This document shows, in pieces, positions 22,836-30,889 of a stretch of 64,000 nt of DNA (within the stretch, counting starts at the first letter, position 1; each line of letters opens with the position of its first letter). The notes beneath the pieces are model-generated. The model did not search any database. It worked only from the letters and a program-made list of their open reading frames with translations, and was not told where the DNA came from. Source of the stretch: JBQLZO01 sp052168315 (GTDB lineage: Bacteria > Planctomycetota > Phycisphaerae > Phycisphaerales > UBA1924); contig JBQLZO010000007.1 in the NCBI GenBank assembly GCA_052168315.1, positions 51,885-115,884 on the forward strand. Direction: 5' to 3'. The position numbers and the translations under genes were made by a program.

Positions 22836-24647
22836 TCAGGGAGCCGGCGCCGCCGAGCCATCGCGATCGCCCGCCGACGAGGGCAGCGGCTCGCCCGGCA
22901 ACGACCCGATCGCCGCGCCGATCCCCGCGCCCGTCCCCGCGCCCGGCTCCACGATCCGCGTCGCCTCGTTCGCACGGTTCATCAGCACATTGATCGGCAG
23001 CAGCAGCACGACCGACGCCGACGCCGCGATCACCGCCGCGGCGATCCGCGTCGGGAACGGCGCGATCGTCACCTCGTCCGACGCCGCGCCCGGCTTCTCC
23101 AGCAGCGCTGCGCCCGCGATCCGCAGGTAGTAGAACGCCGCGATCGCCGAGTTGATGCCCAGCACCACCACCAGCGCGATCTCGCCGGCCGAGATCGCCG
23201 AGGTGAACAGGAACAGCTTCCCGAAGAACCCGAGGAAGATCGGGAAGCCCAGCAGGCTCAGCACCGACACCACCAGCGACCACCCGAGGATCGGGCTCCG
23301 CACGCACAGGCCCTTGATGTCCTCGATCGAGTCGGCCTCGTCCGTCGAACCCTCGCCATCGCCCCGCTCCAGGCACGCCAGCACCGCGAACGCGCCCAGG
23401 TTCATGAACCCGTACGCGAACAGGTAGAACACCACCGCGCCAAGCCCGTTGTTCGCCAGCCCCTCGCCACGCAGCGCGTTGCCCGGGCCCGCGATCAGCC
23501 CCACCAGCATGTACCCCGAGTGCGCCACCGACGAGTACGCCAGCATCCGCTTGACCGACTTCTGCAGCCACGCGAGCACATTGCCCACCGTCATCGTCAG
23601 CGCCGCCATCACCCACAGCACGATCCGCACGGGCTCGGGAAGCCCCGCGTGCGCCGCCGCGGCCCCGTCCATCGCGCCCGCCGCCATCGCCGGCAGGTGG
23701 TTCCACCCCACCGCCGTCAGCAGCACGATCAGCGAGAAGAAGCCCGCGGCCTTCGGCACGAACCCCAGGAACGCCGCGATCGGCGTCGCCGCCCCCTGGT
23801 ACACATCCGGCGTGTAGAAGTGCATCGGCACCGCCGCGATCTTGAACGCGATCCCCGTGATCGCCAGCAGCAGCCCCGCCAGCATCAGCAGGTCCAGCCC
23901 GCCCGTCGCCAGCGCGGCCTCCGCGATCGAAGAAGCGATCGTCGGCACAAACGGATCCGCGCTGTACAGCGTCGTCGTGCCCGCCGCGCCGTACATCAGC
24001 GCGAACCCGAACAGGAAGGTCGCCGCGCCGAACGCGCCGAGGAAGAAGTACTTGACCCCCGCCTCCTGCGACCGCGCCCGGGCCGTGGAGATCGCCACCA
24101 TCACATAGGTCGGCAGCGAGGTCAGCTCCAGCGCCAGGAACAGCCAGATCAGGTCGTCGGCCGTCGCGCACAGCATCAGCCCCATCAGCGAGAACAGCGC
24201 GAACGCGTAGAACTCGCCGCGCACCCCGCGGATCGGATCGAACGGCACCCCCCGCTCCACCTGGGCCTCGTACTCACGGTCCGCGATCCCCGCCATCAGC
24301 AGCAGCAGCGGCACCGCGATCACCGCGGCCATCAGCTTCGCCAGCGGCATGAACCCGGGCACCGGCGAGAACCCCGCCGCCGGCGCCAGCGCCGCCAGAA
24401 CGCCCGCGACCACCACCCCCATGATCGACACCGGCAGGCACAGCCGGCGGGCCGACAGGCTCGGCGAAAGCCCGAGCACCATCACCACCACCGCCGCCAC
24501 GAACAGCGCGATCTCCGGCCAGACGAACCCGAGCTTCTCAACGATCGCGGGCACAGACCCGGCGCCGACCGCGGCCGCCGGCGCGCCCATCCCGACCTCC
24601 AGCACGCCCCGCAGGGACGCCATGTGGGCAAACGCAAGGTCCAGCAT
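22836..24647 (-). CDS. nuoN: NADH-quinone oxidoreductase subunit N
   Basis: The 603-aa antiporter-like subunit of complex I has about 14 TM helices. Typical features are LELTSLPTYVMVAIS with the conserved Glu, KYFFLGAFGAATFLFGFALMYG, the Lys-bearing QKSVKRMLAYSSVAHSGYMLVG, and PMHFYTPDVYQGA. Its start overlaps the nuoM stop by one base (TGATG), indicating tight translational coupling. It is longer than E. coli NuoN (about 485 aa) because of an N-terminal extension and a Gly/Ala/Pro tail. The function is proton translocation in the membrane arm. Confidence 0.95.
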   Translation of the reverse strand: MLDLAFAHMASLRGVLEVGMGAPAAAVGAGSVPAIVEKLGFVWPEIALFVAAVVVMVLGLSPSLSARRLCLPVSIMGVVVAGVLAALAPAAGFSPVPGFMPLAKLMAAVIAVPLLLLMAGIADREYEAQVERGVPFDPIRGVRGEFYAFALFSLMGLMLCATADDLIWLFLALELTSLPTYVMVAISTARARSQEAGVKYFFLGAFGAATFLFGFALMYGAAGTTTLYSADPFVPTIASSIAEAALATGGLDLLMLAGLLLAITGIAFKIAAVPMHFYTPDVYQGAATPIAAFLGFVPKAAGFFSLIVLLTAVGWNHLPAMAAGAMDGAAAAHAGLPEPVRIVLWVMAALTMTVGNVLAWLQKSVKRMLAYSSVAHSGYMLVGLIAGPGNALRGEGLANNGLGAVVFYLFAYGFMNLGAFAVLACLERGDGEGSTDEADSIEDIKGLCVRSPILGWSLVVSVLSLLGFPIFLGFFGKLFLFTSAISAGEIALVVVLGINSAIAAFYYLRIAGAALLEKPGAASDEVTIAPFPTRIAAAVIAASASVVLLLPINVLMNRANEATRIVEPGAGTGAGIGAAIGSLPGEPLPSSAGDRDGSAAPAP

Positions 24648-26425
24648 CAGCGAGCCCCCTCAACGCCGGATGCCCGCATGCCGCCGGCATCAAAGTCCAG
24701 TTCCATGAGCCCGAACCCTTCCTCGTGCGCTGCGGGCAGCAGGTGCATCGCAAAGTCACGCACCACGGGCTCGCCGATGTCCTGCACACCCCCATCCATC
24801 CCGCCATCCATCCCGACGCCCCCGCCCAGCGCCGACTCGTACAGCGCGGTCGTCTCAAGGATCGGCGCCTCGATCGTGTCGGTCACCAGCTTCGGATACA
24901 CGCCCAGCACCACGCACGCGATCGCCAGCGGCACAAGCACGCCGATCTCACGCCGCGACAGATCCGCCGGCAGCCCGCCCCCGTGCCCATCGCCATGTCC
25001 ATCGCCGTGCCCGTGCCCATGCCCATGCTCAGTGTCATGCCCGCCCGGCTCGCGCAGCGGCCCGAAGACCACCTTCCCCACCATGTACAGCAAGTAGATC
25101 GCCGCCACGATCATCCCCGTGCCCGCCACCGCCGCGAACCACGGCCCGAGCGTCCCCGGCGTCCCGAACTCGCCGATCGACAGCGCGCCCGACTGGAACG
25201 CGCCCATCAGGCACAGGAACTCGGACACGAACCCGTTCAGCCCCGGCAGGCCCACAGACGCCAGCGTGAAGAACACCATGAAGAACGACCACACCGGCAT
25301 CTTCGACGCCAGCCCCCCGACCTCCTCCATCGACCGCGTGTGATAGCGCTCGTACATCATGCCGATGCAGAAGAACAGCGCCCCGGTCGAGAGCCCGTGG
25401 TTGATCATGTACAGCACCGAGCCCTGCAGCCCGGTCGCGTTCAGCGCGAACATCCCCAGCACGCAGAAGCCCAGGTGCGCCACCGACGAGTACGCCACCA
25501 GCTTCTTGACATCCCGCTGCACCCAGCAGATCAGCCCGCCGTAGAGGATCCCGATCACCGACAGCACCGCGATCACGCCCGCGTACTCGATCACCGCGTC
25601 GGGCACGAACCCGAGCACGAACCGGAAGATCGCGTAGGTCCCCAGCTTCAGCAGCACGCCCGCCAGGATCACCGAGCCGGCCGTGGGGGCCTCCGTGTGC
25701 GCCAGCGGGAGCCATGTGTGCACCGGGAACAACGGCACCTTGACCGCGAAGCCCGCGAGCATCGCCAGCATCACCAGCGCCTGCTCCGTGCCCGACATCT
25801 GCCGCGCGTAGAACGCCAGCGTGCCGAGGTCGAACGACCACTCGCCCCCGAGGCTCTGGGATGCGAAGTACGCCACATACACCAGACCCGCCAGCGCCAC
25901 GATCGAGCCCGTGAAGGTGTACAGGAAGAACTTCGTCGCCGCGGCCTGCCGGTTCGTCGAGCCGAACAGGTTGATCAGCACATACAGCGGGAGCAGCGTG
26001 AACTCGAAGCAGATGTAGAAGAACACCAGGTCCTGGGCCGCGAACACGCCGAACAGCGCCCCCTGCAGCCCCGTCAGCCACGCGTAGTAGGTCCGCACAT
26101 CCCGGTCGATGGCCGTGAACGATCCGACCACCATCAGCGGCTGCAGGAACGCCGTGAGGATGATCAGCCACAGCGAGATCGCGTCGATCCCGTACGAGAG
26201 GTTCACGCCCAGGTCCGGCAGGAACGGGATGCTCCCCGCCCCCTGCACCGCAGCGCCGGCGCCCCAGTCGAACCGCGCCACGATCGCCAGCGTCAGCACC
26301 GCCGCCACCACGGAGGACCCCAGCGCCAGCACCTTGGCCAGCCGCTCGGGCGCCAGCGCGATCAGCAGCGCCGCCGCGAAGGGCGCCAGAACCACGGCCG
26401 GGATGAGTATCGACATCGCTTCCAT
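24647..26425 (-). CDS. nuoM: NADH-quinone oxidoreductase subunit M, with His-rich loop
   Basis: The 592-aa subunit has the conserved transmembrane Glu (FYICFEFTLLPLYVLI), the Lys in FAVKVPLFPVHTWLPLAHTEAP, and QRDVKKLVAYSSVAHLGFCVLG. An insertion near residues 460-485 reads EHGHGHGHGDGHGDGHGG, a His/Gly/Asp loop not seen in the family in general. It likely extends out of the membrane. The start is set at 26425, where ATG overlaps the nuoL stop by one base; an ATG 21 nt upstream is possible but would overlap nuoL further. Confidence 0.95.
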   Translation of the reverse strand: MEAMSILIPAVVLAPFAAALLIALAPERLAKVLALGSSVVAAVLTLAIVARFDWGAGAAVQGAGSIPFLPDLGVNLSYGIDAISLWLIILTAFLQPLMVVGSFTAIDRDVRTYYAWLTGLQGALFGVFAAQDLVFFYICFEFTLLPLYVLINLFGSTNRQAAATKFFLYTFTGSIVALAGLVYVAYFASQSLGGEWSFDLGTLAFYARQMSGTEQALVMLAMLAGFAVKVPLFPVHTWLPLAHTEAPTAGSVILAGVLLKLGTYAIFRFVLGFVPDAVIEYAGVIAVLSVIGILYGGLICWVQRDVKKLVAYSSVAHLGFCVLGMFALNATGLQGSVLYMINHGLSTGALFFCIGMMYERYHTRSMEEVGGLASKMPVWSFFMVFFTLASVGLPGLNGFVSEFLCLMGAFQSGALSIGEFGTPGTLGPWFAAVAGTGMIVAAIYLLYMVGKVVFGPLREPGGHDTEHGHGHGHGDGHGDGHGGGLPADLSRREIGVLVPLAIACVVLGVYPKLVTDTIEAPILETTALYESALGGGVGMDGGMDGGVQDIGEPVVRDFAMHLLPAAHEEGFGLMELDFDAGGMRASGVEGAR

Positions 26426-28863
26426 CAACGCACCGCCAGAACCCACACGAGGACCAGAATGAGCGCGATGCCCCCGGCCATCCCGGCGGCATACCCGTGC
26501 AGAACACCGCCCTGCGCCGGGCGGATCGCGTTCGCGATCGACCGCGGGACCGAACCGACCAGATTCACCAGCCCATCGACCAGCAGCTTGTCCACCAACG
26601 CGCAGATGTGACCGATCACCTTCAGCGGGATCCGCACGATCGCGTCGTAGAACTCATCGACGAACCACTTCCGCTCCGCCCAGCGCGGCACTGGGCCCAT
26701 CTTCGCCGCGATCGCATCCGAACGCGCGTGCGCTGCCTCCGTCCGCCCGCCCAGGAAGAAGCCCACCCACCCCGCCGGGGCGTGCAGGTACGCCGCGACC
26801 AGGATCCCGACGATCCCGAACAGCGCGGACACGAAGTACATCGCCCTGTGCGGATCCAGTCCGAGGAAGGTCCCGCCCGCGTGATCGTCGTGATGATCAT
26901 CGCCGTATGCCGAGCCGCCCGCCGCGCCCTCCGGCGCTGCGCCCAGCGCCGGCGCATCCGCGCGCACCAGCGACACCGCCGCGCCGTCGATCAGCAGTGC
27001 AGCGCCCGCGTGCCCATCCCCGTGCCCATCGTCATGCCCATGTCCATGGTGCCCGTACGGCGACACATAGTGCGCCGACGAAGCGCCCAGCATCCCGCCC
27101 ACCCAGGTCTTCTCGCCGTGCGCCCCCTTCATGAAGTACAGAGGGATCGCCGCGAACGCCAGCACCGCCAGCACCACCAGCACCGAATTGATCGCCCACC
27201 CCGGCGGATGCGGATGGAACCCGCCATGTCCATGCCCCCCATGGTCCCCATGATCACCGTGATCACCGTGATCACCCGCGTGCCCATCTTCCCCTTCTTC
27301 CCCTGATGCCTGGTGCCCGGTGCCTGATGCCTCTTCTTCCTCGTGCCCCTCATCCCCCGGCTCGGCCACCTGCGGCCCGAGGAACACCCGGTAGAACACC
27401 CGGAAGGTGTAGTACGCCGTCAGCCCCGCCGTGAACAGCAGGATCCACCCCACCGGCGCGAACCCGGGCGTCACGAACGCCTCGGCCAGGATCATGTCCT
27501 TCGAGAAGTACCCGGCCGTGATCAGCGGCACGCCCGCGAGGTTCAGGCACCCCACCAGCATCGCCACCGACACGATCCGCCAACCCGGCATATGCCAGAG
27601 CCCCGAGAGCTTCCGCAGGTCCAGCTGCCCCGCCATGCCGTGCATCACCGCGCCGCACGCGAGGAACAGCGTCGCCTTGAAGAACGCGTGCGTGAGCACG
27701 TGGTACACAGCGCCCGTCGTGGTCAGCACCCCCAGCCCCGCGAACATGAACCCCAGCTGCGACACCGTCGAGTACGCCATGATCCGCTTGATGTCGAACT
27801 GCGCCATCCCGATCGTCGCCGCCAGCAGCGCTGTGATCGTGCCCGTCCACGCCACCACCGTCAGGGCGATCGTCGGAGCGCCCTCGATCGTGAAGACCGG
27901 GAACATCCGCGCGATCAGGTACACGCCGGCCGTGACCATCGTCGCCGCGTGGATCAGCGCCGAAACCGGCGTCGGGCCCTCCATCGCGTCCGGGAGCCAC
28001 ACATACAGCGGGAACTGGGCCGACTTGCCGAACGCGCCCACCATCAGCAGCAGCGGGATCGCCCACGACTGCCACATCGATCCCAGCGCCAGCGACTGCC
28101 CAGCCGCGTCCGTCCCCCGCTCGATGCACTCGAACAGGGCCGCGTACTCGACCGTTCCGAAGGTCGTGAATGTGAGGAAAATCCCCAGCGCCAGCCCGAG
28201 GTCGCCGATCCGGTTGACGATGAACGCCTTCTTGGCCGCCGCCACCGCCGAGGGCTTCTTGTAGAAGTACCCGATCAGCAGGTACGAGCACAGGCCCACG
28301 CCCTCCCAGCCCAGGTACAGCAGCACGAGGTTGTCGGCCATCACCAGCATCGACATCGACACCACGAACAGCCCGAAGTACGCGAAGAACCGCGGGTACC
28401 CCTTGTCGCCGCTCATGTACTCGCTGCCGTACAGCGCGATCAGCGTCGCCAGCCCCGTCACGAACAGCATCCACAGCCAGGACAGGCCGTCCATGTAGAA
28501 CCCGATGTCGGCCACGAACGACCGCGCCCCGCCGCCCGAACCCACCCACCGGATGTCGAACCACTCCCACAGCGTGGCGACCTGCGCCCCCATCCCGGCG
28601 CCCTTCCACGCCAGGAACCCCAGCACCGCCACCAGGAACGAGCCGGCCAGCGCCGCCACCGTCGCCCAGGCCGGGAGCTTCGTCCGAACCCGCAGCGCCA
28701 GCATCACCCCGCACAGCACCGCCCCCAGCAGCGGCAGACCCGGGATCAGCGCCAGCCAGCCCGGGGCGCTCGAAACGCCGCTGGACAGGCCGCCGGACAG
28801 GGCGCCCGCCTCACCCGCAGGAGCCGCCGCGCCGATCACCAGTGTGTTCGCCAACCAGTCCAT
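26425..28863 (-). CDS. nuoL: NADH-quinone oxidoreductase subunit L, with His/Asp-rich insertions
   Basis: The 812-aa subunit is much longer than the usual 610-650. Conserved elements include LYLGWEGVGLCSYLLIGYFY (with the Glu), KKAFIVNRIGDLGLALGIF, FGKSAQFPLYVWLPDAMEGP, and IKRIMAYSTVSQLGFMFAG. The C-terminal half carries three His-rich insertions: an acidic and HGDHGDHGDHG-type loop near residues 503-555, HHGHGHDDGHGDGH near 600-620, and DDHHDDH near 655. The first insertion begins within the dispersed heptamer repeat. The end is a normal lateral-helix/last-TM region. The ATG at 28863 has AGGAG about 12 nt upstream; a GTG at 28884 is the alternative start. Confidence 0.95.
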   Translation of the reverse strand: MDWLANTLVIGAAAPAGEAGALSGGLSSGVSSAPGWLALIPGLPLLGAVLCGVMLALRVRTKLPAWATVAALAGSFLVAVLGFLAWKGAGMGAQVATLWEWFDIRWVGSGGGARSFVADIGFYMDGLSWLWMLFVTGLATLIALYGSEYMSGDKGYPRFFAYFGLFVVSMSMLVMADNLVLLYLGWEGVGLCSYLLIGYFYKKPSAVAAAKKAFIVNRIGDLGLALGIFLTFTTFGTVEYAALFECIERGTDAAGQSLALGSMWQSWAIPLLLMVGAFGKSAQFPLYVWLPDAMEGPTPVSALIHAATMVTAGVYLIARMFPVFTIEGAPTIALTVVAWTGTITALLAATIGMAQFDIKRIMAYSTVSQLGFMFAGLGVLTTTGAVYHVLTHAFFKATLFLACGAVMHGMAGQLDLRKLSGLWHMPGWRIVSVAMLVGCLNLAGVPLITAGYFSKDMILAEAFVTPGFAPVGWILLFTAGLTAYYTFRVFYRVFLGPQVAEPGDEGHEEEEASGTGHQASGEEGEDGHAGDHGDHGDHGDHGGHGHGGFHPHPPGWAINSVLVVLAVLAFAAIPLYFMKGAHGEKTWVGGMLGASSAHYVSPYGHHGHGHDDGHGDGHAGAALLIDGAAVSLVRADAPALGAAPEGAAGGSAYGDDHHDDHAGGTFLGLDPHRAMYFVSALFGIVGILVAAYLHAPAGWVGFFLGGRTEAAHARSDAIAAKMGPVPRWAERKWFVDEFYDAIVRIPLKVIGHICALVDKLLVDGLVNLVGSVPRSIANAIRPAQGGVLHGYAAGMAGGIALILVLVWVLAVR
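27250..27285. repeat. 9-bp tandem repeat inside nuoL
   Basis: The unit GATCACCGT is repeated about three times here and encodes a His-Gly-Asp run on the minus strand. Confidence 0.5.
27297..27340. repeat. Heptamer repeat copy 2, inside nuoL coding sequence
   Basis: Contains CTGATGC, CTGGTGC, CCGGTGC, CTGATGC flanked by CTTC/TCTTCTTCC. It shares the exact 21-base string TGGTGCCCGGTGCCTGATGCC with the intergenic copy at 13780. On the minus strand it stays in frame and encodes EASGTGHQASG. Confidence 0.65.
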
Positions 28864-28976
28864 CGGCACGCCAACGCTCCTCACGAATCAGCCTCTCAAG
28901 GTGGCACCGGTCTCCGACCGGTGTCTTCTCGTCTCCGCGCTTGTCGATCTCGCTCAGAAGTCTCCAGCCGCCCCCA

Positions 28977-29345
28977 CTACCCCTTCAACGACGCCCACGA
29001 CGACGCGTCCAGCGTCTCCTTCCGGCGGAACAGCAGCACCACCAGCGCCAGCGCCAGCGCCGCCTCCGCGGCCGCGATCGTCAGCACGAAAATCACGAAC
29101 ACCTCCCCCGTGTGGTTCAGATGGAACCGGCTGAACGCGATCAGCGCGATCCCCGCGGCCTGGAACATCATCTCCGTGCACAGGAACATGATGATCAGGT
29201 TCCGGCGGCTCAGGAAGCCGATCACCCCCAGCGCGAACAGCAGCGCCGCCACGAACAGGTAGTGGTACAGCTCGATCGGCCCGGAGAAACCCGTCGGGTA
29301 CACCGCGCCCACCAAAGCGCTCGGGGAAAGTGACATCGCGCTCAT
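28977..29345 (-). CDS. nuoK: NADH-quinone oxidoreductase subunit K
   Basis: The 122-aa product has three TM helices and the two conserved membrane Glu residues (MFLCTEMMFQAAGIALIAF and TIAAAEAALALALVVLLFR). The start ATG overlaps the nuoJ stop by four bases (ATGA), classic coupling. The tail DASSWASLKG is short. A 113-bp gap precedes nuoL, longer than other gaps in the operon. Confidence 0.95.
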   Translation of the reverse strand: MSAMSLSPSALVGAVYPTGFSGPIELYHYLFVAALLFALGVIGFLSRRNLIIMFLCTEMMFQAAGIALIAFSRFHLNHTGEVFVIFVLTIAAAEAALALALVVLLFRRKETLDASSWASLKG

Positions 29346-30508
29346 CGTCCCTCCCCCGCCAGCGGGCCGATCCGCCCGCCGTTCGAAGCGCCGCCGCCAC
29401 CGCCGCCCGCCAGCCGGCGCTCCTGCGCCGACTTCTCATCCTCGCCGATCTCGATCTGCTTCCGCGCCAGCACCACCGCCCCCAGCATCGCCATCAGCAG
29501 GATGATGCCCGCCAGCTCCAGCGCCATCGGGTGACCCGCGATCAGCGTGTACCCCACCCCGTCGATGTTCTCGAACCGCAGGTCGTCCGGCAGCTCGATC
29601 ATCACCACCCCGGACAGACCCCCCACCGTGGTGTTGATCCGGCGCAGCTCTTCCTCGGACAGCAGCGCCGCGAACCGCTCGTTCTGCAGCGACCGCCGCA
29701 GAGCCCCCTCATCCGCGATCACCAGCTCCAGCCGGCGCTCCGCGATCAGGTCACGCTGCGCGGACACCTCCGAAAGCTCCGGGCGCTCCAGCCCCTCGAA
29801 CGCGCCCACGCGGTCCAGCGAGCGCACCACCTTCCGCGGCAGCTCGCCCAGGTACACGCTCTTCGTCGGGTCCGTCTCCAGCGGGCGGATCTCCGTCACG
29901 CCCTTCGCGAACACGCCAGACAACGCCGCCAGCAGCACGAACCCCAGCACCACCGACACCACCGGATCGCGCGAGTACGCGTCATACGCGCTCAGCGCCT
30001 CGGCCTGCTCCTCCGTCGGAGCCTGCGTCGCCAGCATGATCACGAACAGGTAGGTGATCAGGATCGCCCCCGCATAGATGATCACCAGCGCGAACGCCAT
30101 GAACTCCGCGCCCATCAGCAGGTACAGCGCCGACGACGACAGGATCACCAGGATGAAGTACAGCGCCGCGTACACCGGCTGCCGGTGCGTGATCACCCGC
30201 AGCCCCGCCAGGAACGCGATACCCGCAAACACATAGAAGTACAGGTTCGGAAGCTGGTTCCCCTCGCCCGCCCCCTCCCCAAACACCGCCGCCGCCCCGT
30301 TCGCACGCGCCCCCAGCATCGCCACGATCCCGCCGATCCCGATCGCCGCGATCAGCGCGCCCAGCAACTGCGGGCTCACACCGCGGCGCGGCAACGCCAG
30401 CACCACGCCGACCGCGCCGACCGCCAGCAGCACATAGAGCAGAACCGGGCTCAGAATGGCGTCCACCGTGGGGCGTCCGTTCGTGGGGAGGTGCACCGCG
30501 TCCGGCAT
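29342..30508 (-). CDS. nuoJ: NADH-quinone oxidoreductase subunit J, with large soluble insertion
   Basis: The 388-aa product is about twice the usual NuoJ size. Residues 90-160 are the NuoJ core helices (VYAALYFILVILSSSALYLL and VIIYAGAILITYLFVIML), with a further TM at about 187-205 and the last TM at 326-348 (MALELAGIILLMAMLGAVVL). Between these last two lies a 110-residue charged, helical soluble segment (about 206-318). An N-terminal extension adds two TM helices (20-66). It is the first gene of the nuoJKLMN operon, and the start at 30508 is the first Met before the first TM. No Shine-Dalgarno is visible. Confidence 0.9.
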   Translation of the reverse strand: MPDAVHLPTNGRPTVDAILSPVLLYVLLAVGAVGVVLALPRRGVSPQLLGALIAAIGIGGIVAMLGARANGAAAVFGEGAGEGNQLPNLYFYVFAGIAFLAGLRVITHRQPVYAALYFILVILSSSALYLLMGAEFMAFALVIIYAGAILITYLFVIMLATQAPTEEQAEALSAYDAYSRDPVVSVVLGFVLLAALSGVFAKGVTEIRPLETDPTKSVYLGELPRKVVRSLDRVGAFEGLERPELSEVSAQRDLIAERRLELVIADEGALRRSLQNERFAALLSEEELRRINTTVGGLSGVVMIELPDDLRFENIDGVGYTLIAGHPMALELAGIILLMAMLGAVVLARKQIEIGEDEKSAQERRLAGGGGGGASNGGRIGPLAGEGR

Positions 30509-30889
30509 GCCCGCCGCCCGCCGCTCGCAACCGAGCCGAAACGGACGAACCACGAACACCGGAACGCAAACAGAAACCAGACAAACCCGCGCCGAGTCCG
30601 GTGAGACAGGAACGGTTCCTGCCCCGCCGTGCCGGAGCGAGACGGAGAATAAGCACCCACCAACCTGCCAGCAACCACACCCCCCCAACCCCCCCGTCGC
30701 CACCCCGGCTTCCCCCTCGGCTCCCCCGGCTCAGAATCGATGTCCCCACGCCCGCGCCGCATCCGCCGACCCGCCGCCCCGCCCGGCTAGCATGCGGGCT
30801 CGACCGATCCGCGCGCCCCCACGCGCACACCCACATCCACACTCGCCGCGACCGATCACGCGCGACCGAAGACAGACAGAGGGACCACG
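30509..30889. other. Divergent intergenic region between nuoJ and ileS
   Basis: A 381-bp C-rich gap. It holds a C-tract at 30680-30695 and a TAGCAT at 30788-30793 that could be an ileS -10 (leader about 90 nt). No riboswitch or tRNA-like structure is recognised. Confidence 0.4.
30680..30695. repeat. C-tract motif, not next to a stop codon
   Basis: CCCCCCCAACCCCCCC matches the core of the C-tracts that follow stop codons elsewhere, but lies in the nuoJ/ileS intergenic region. Confidence 0.45.
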
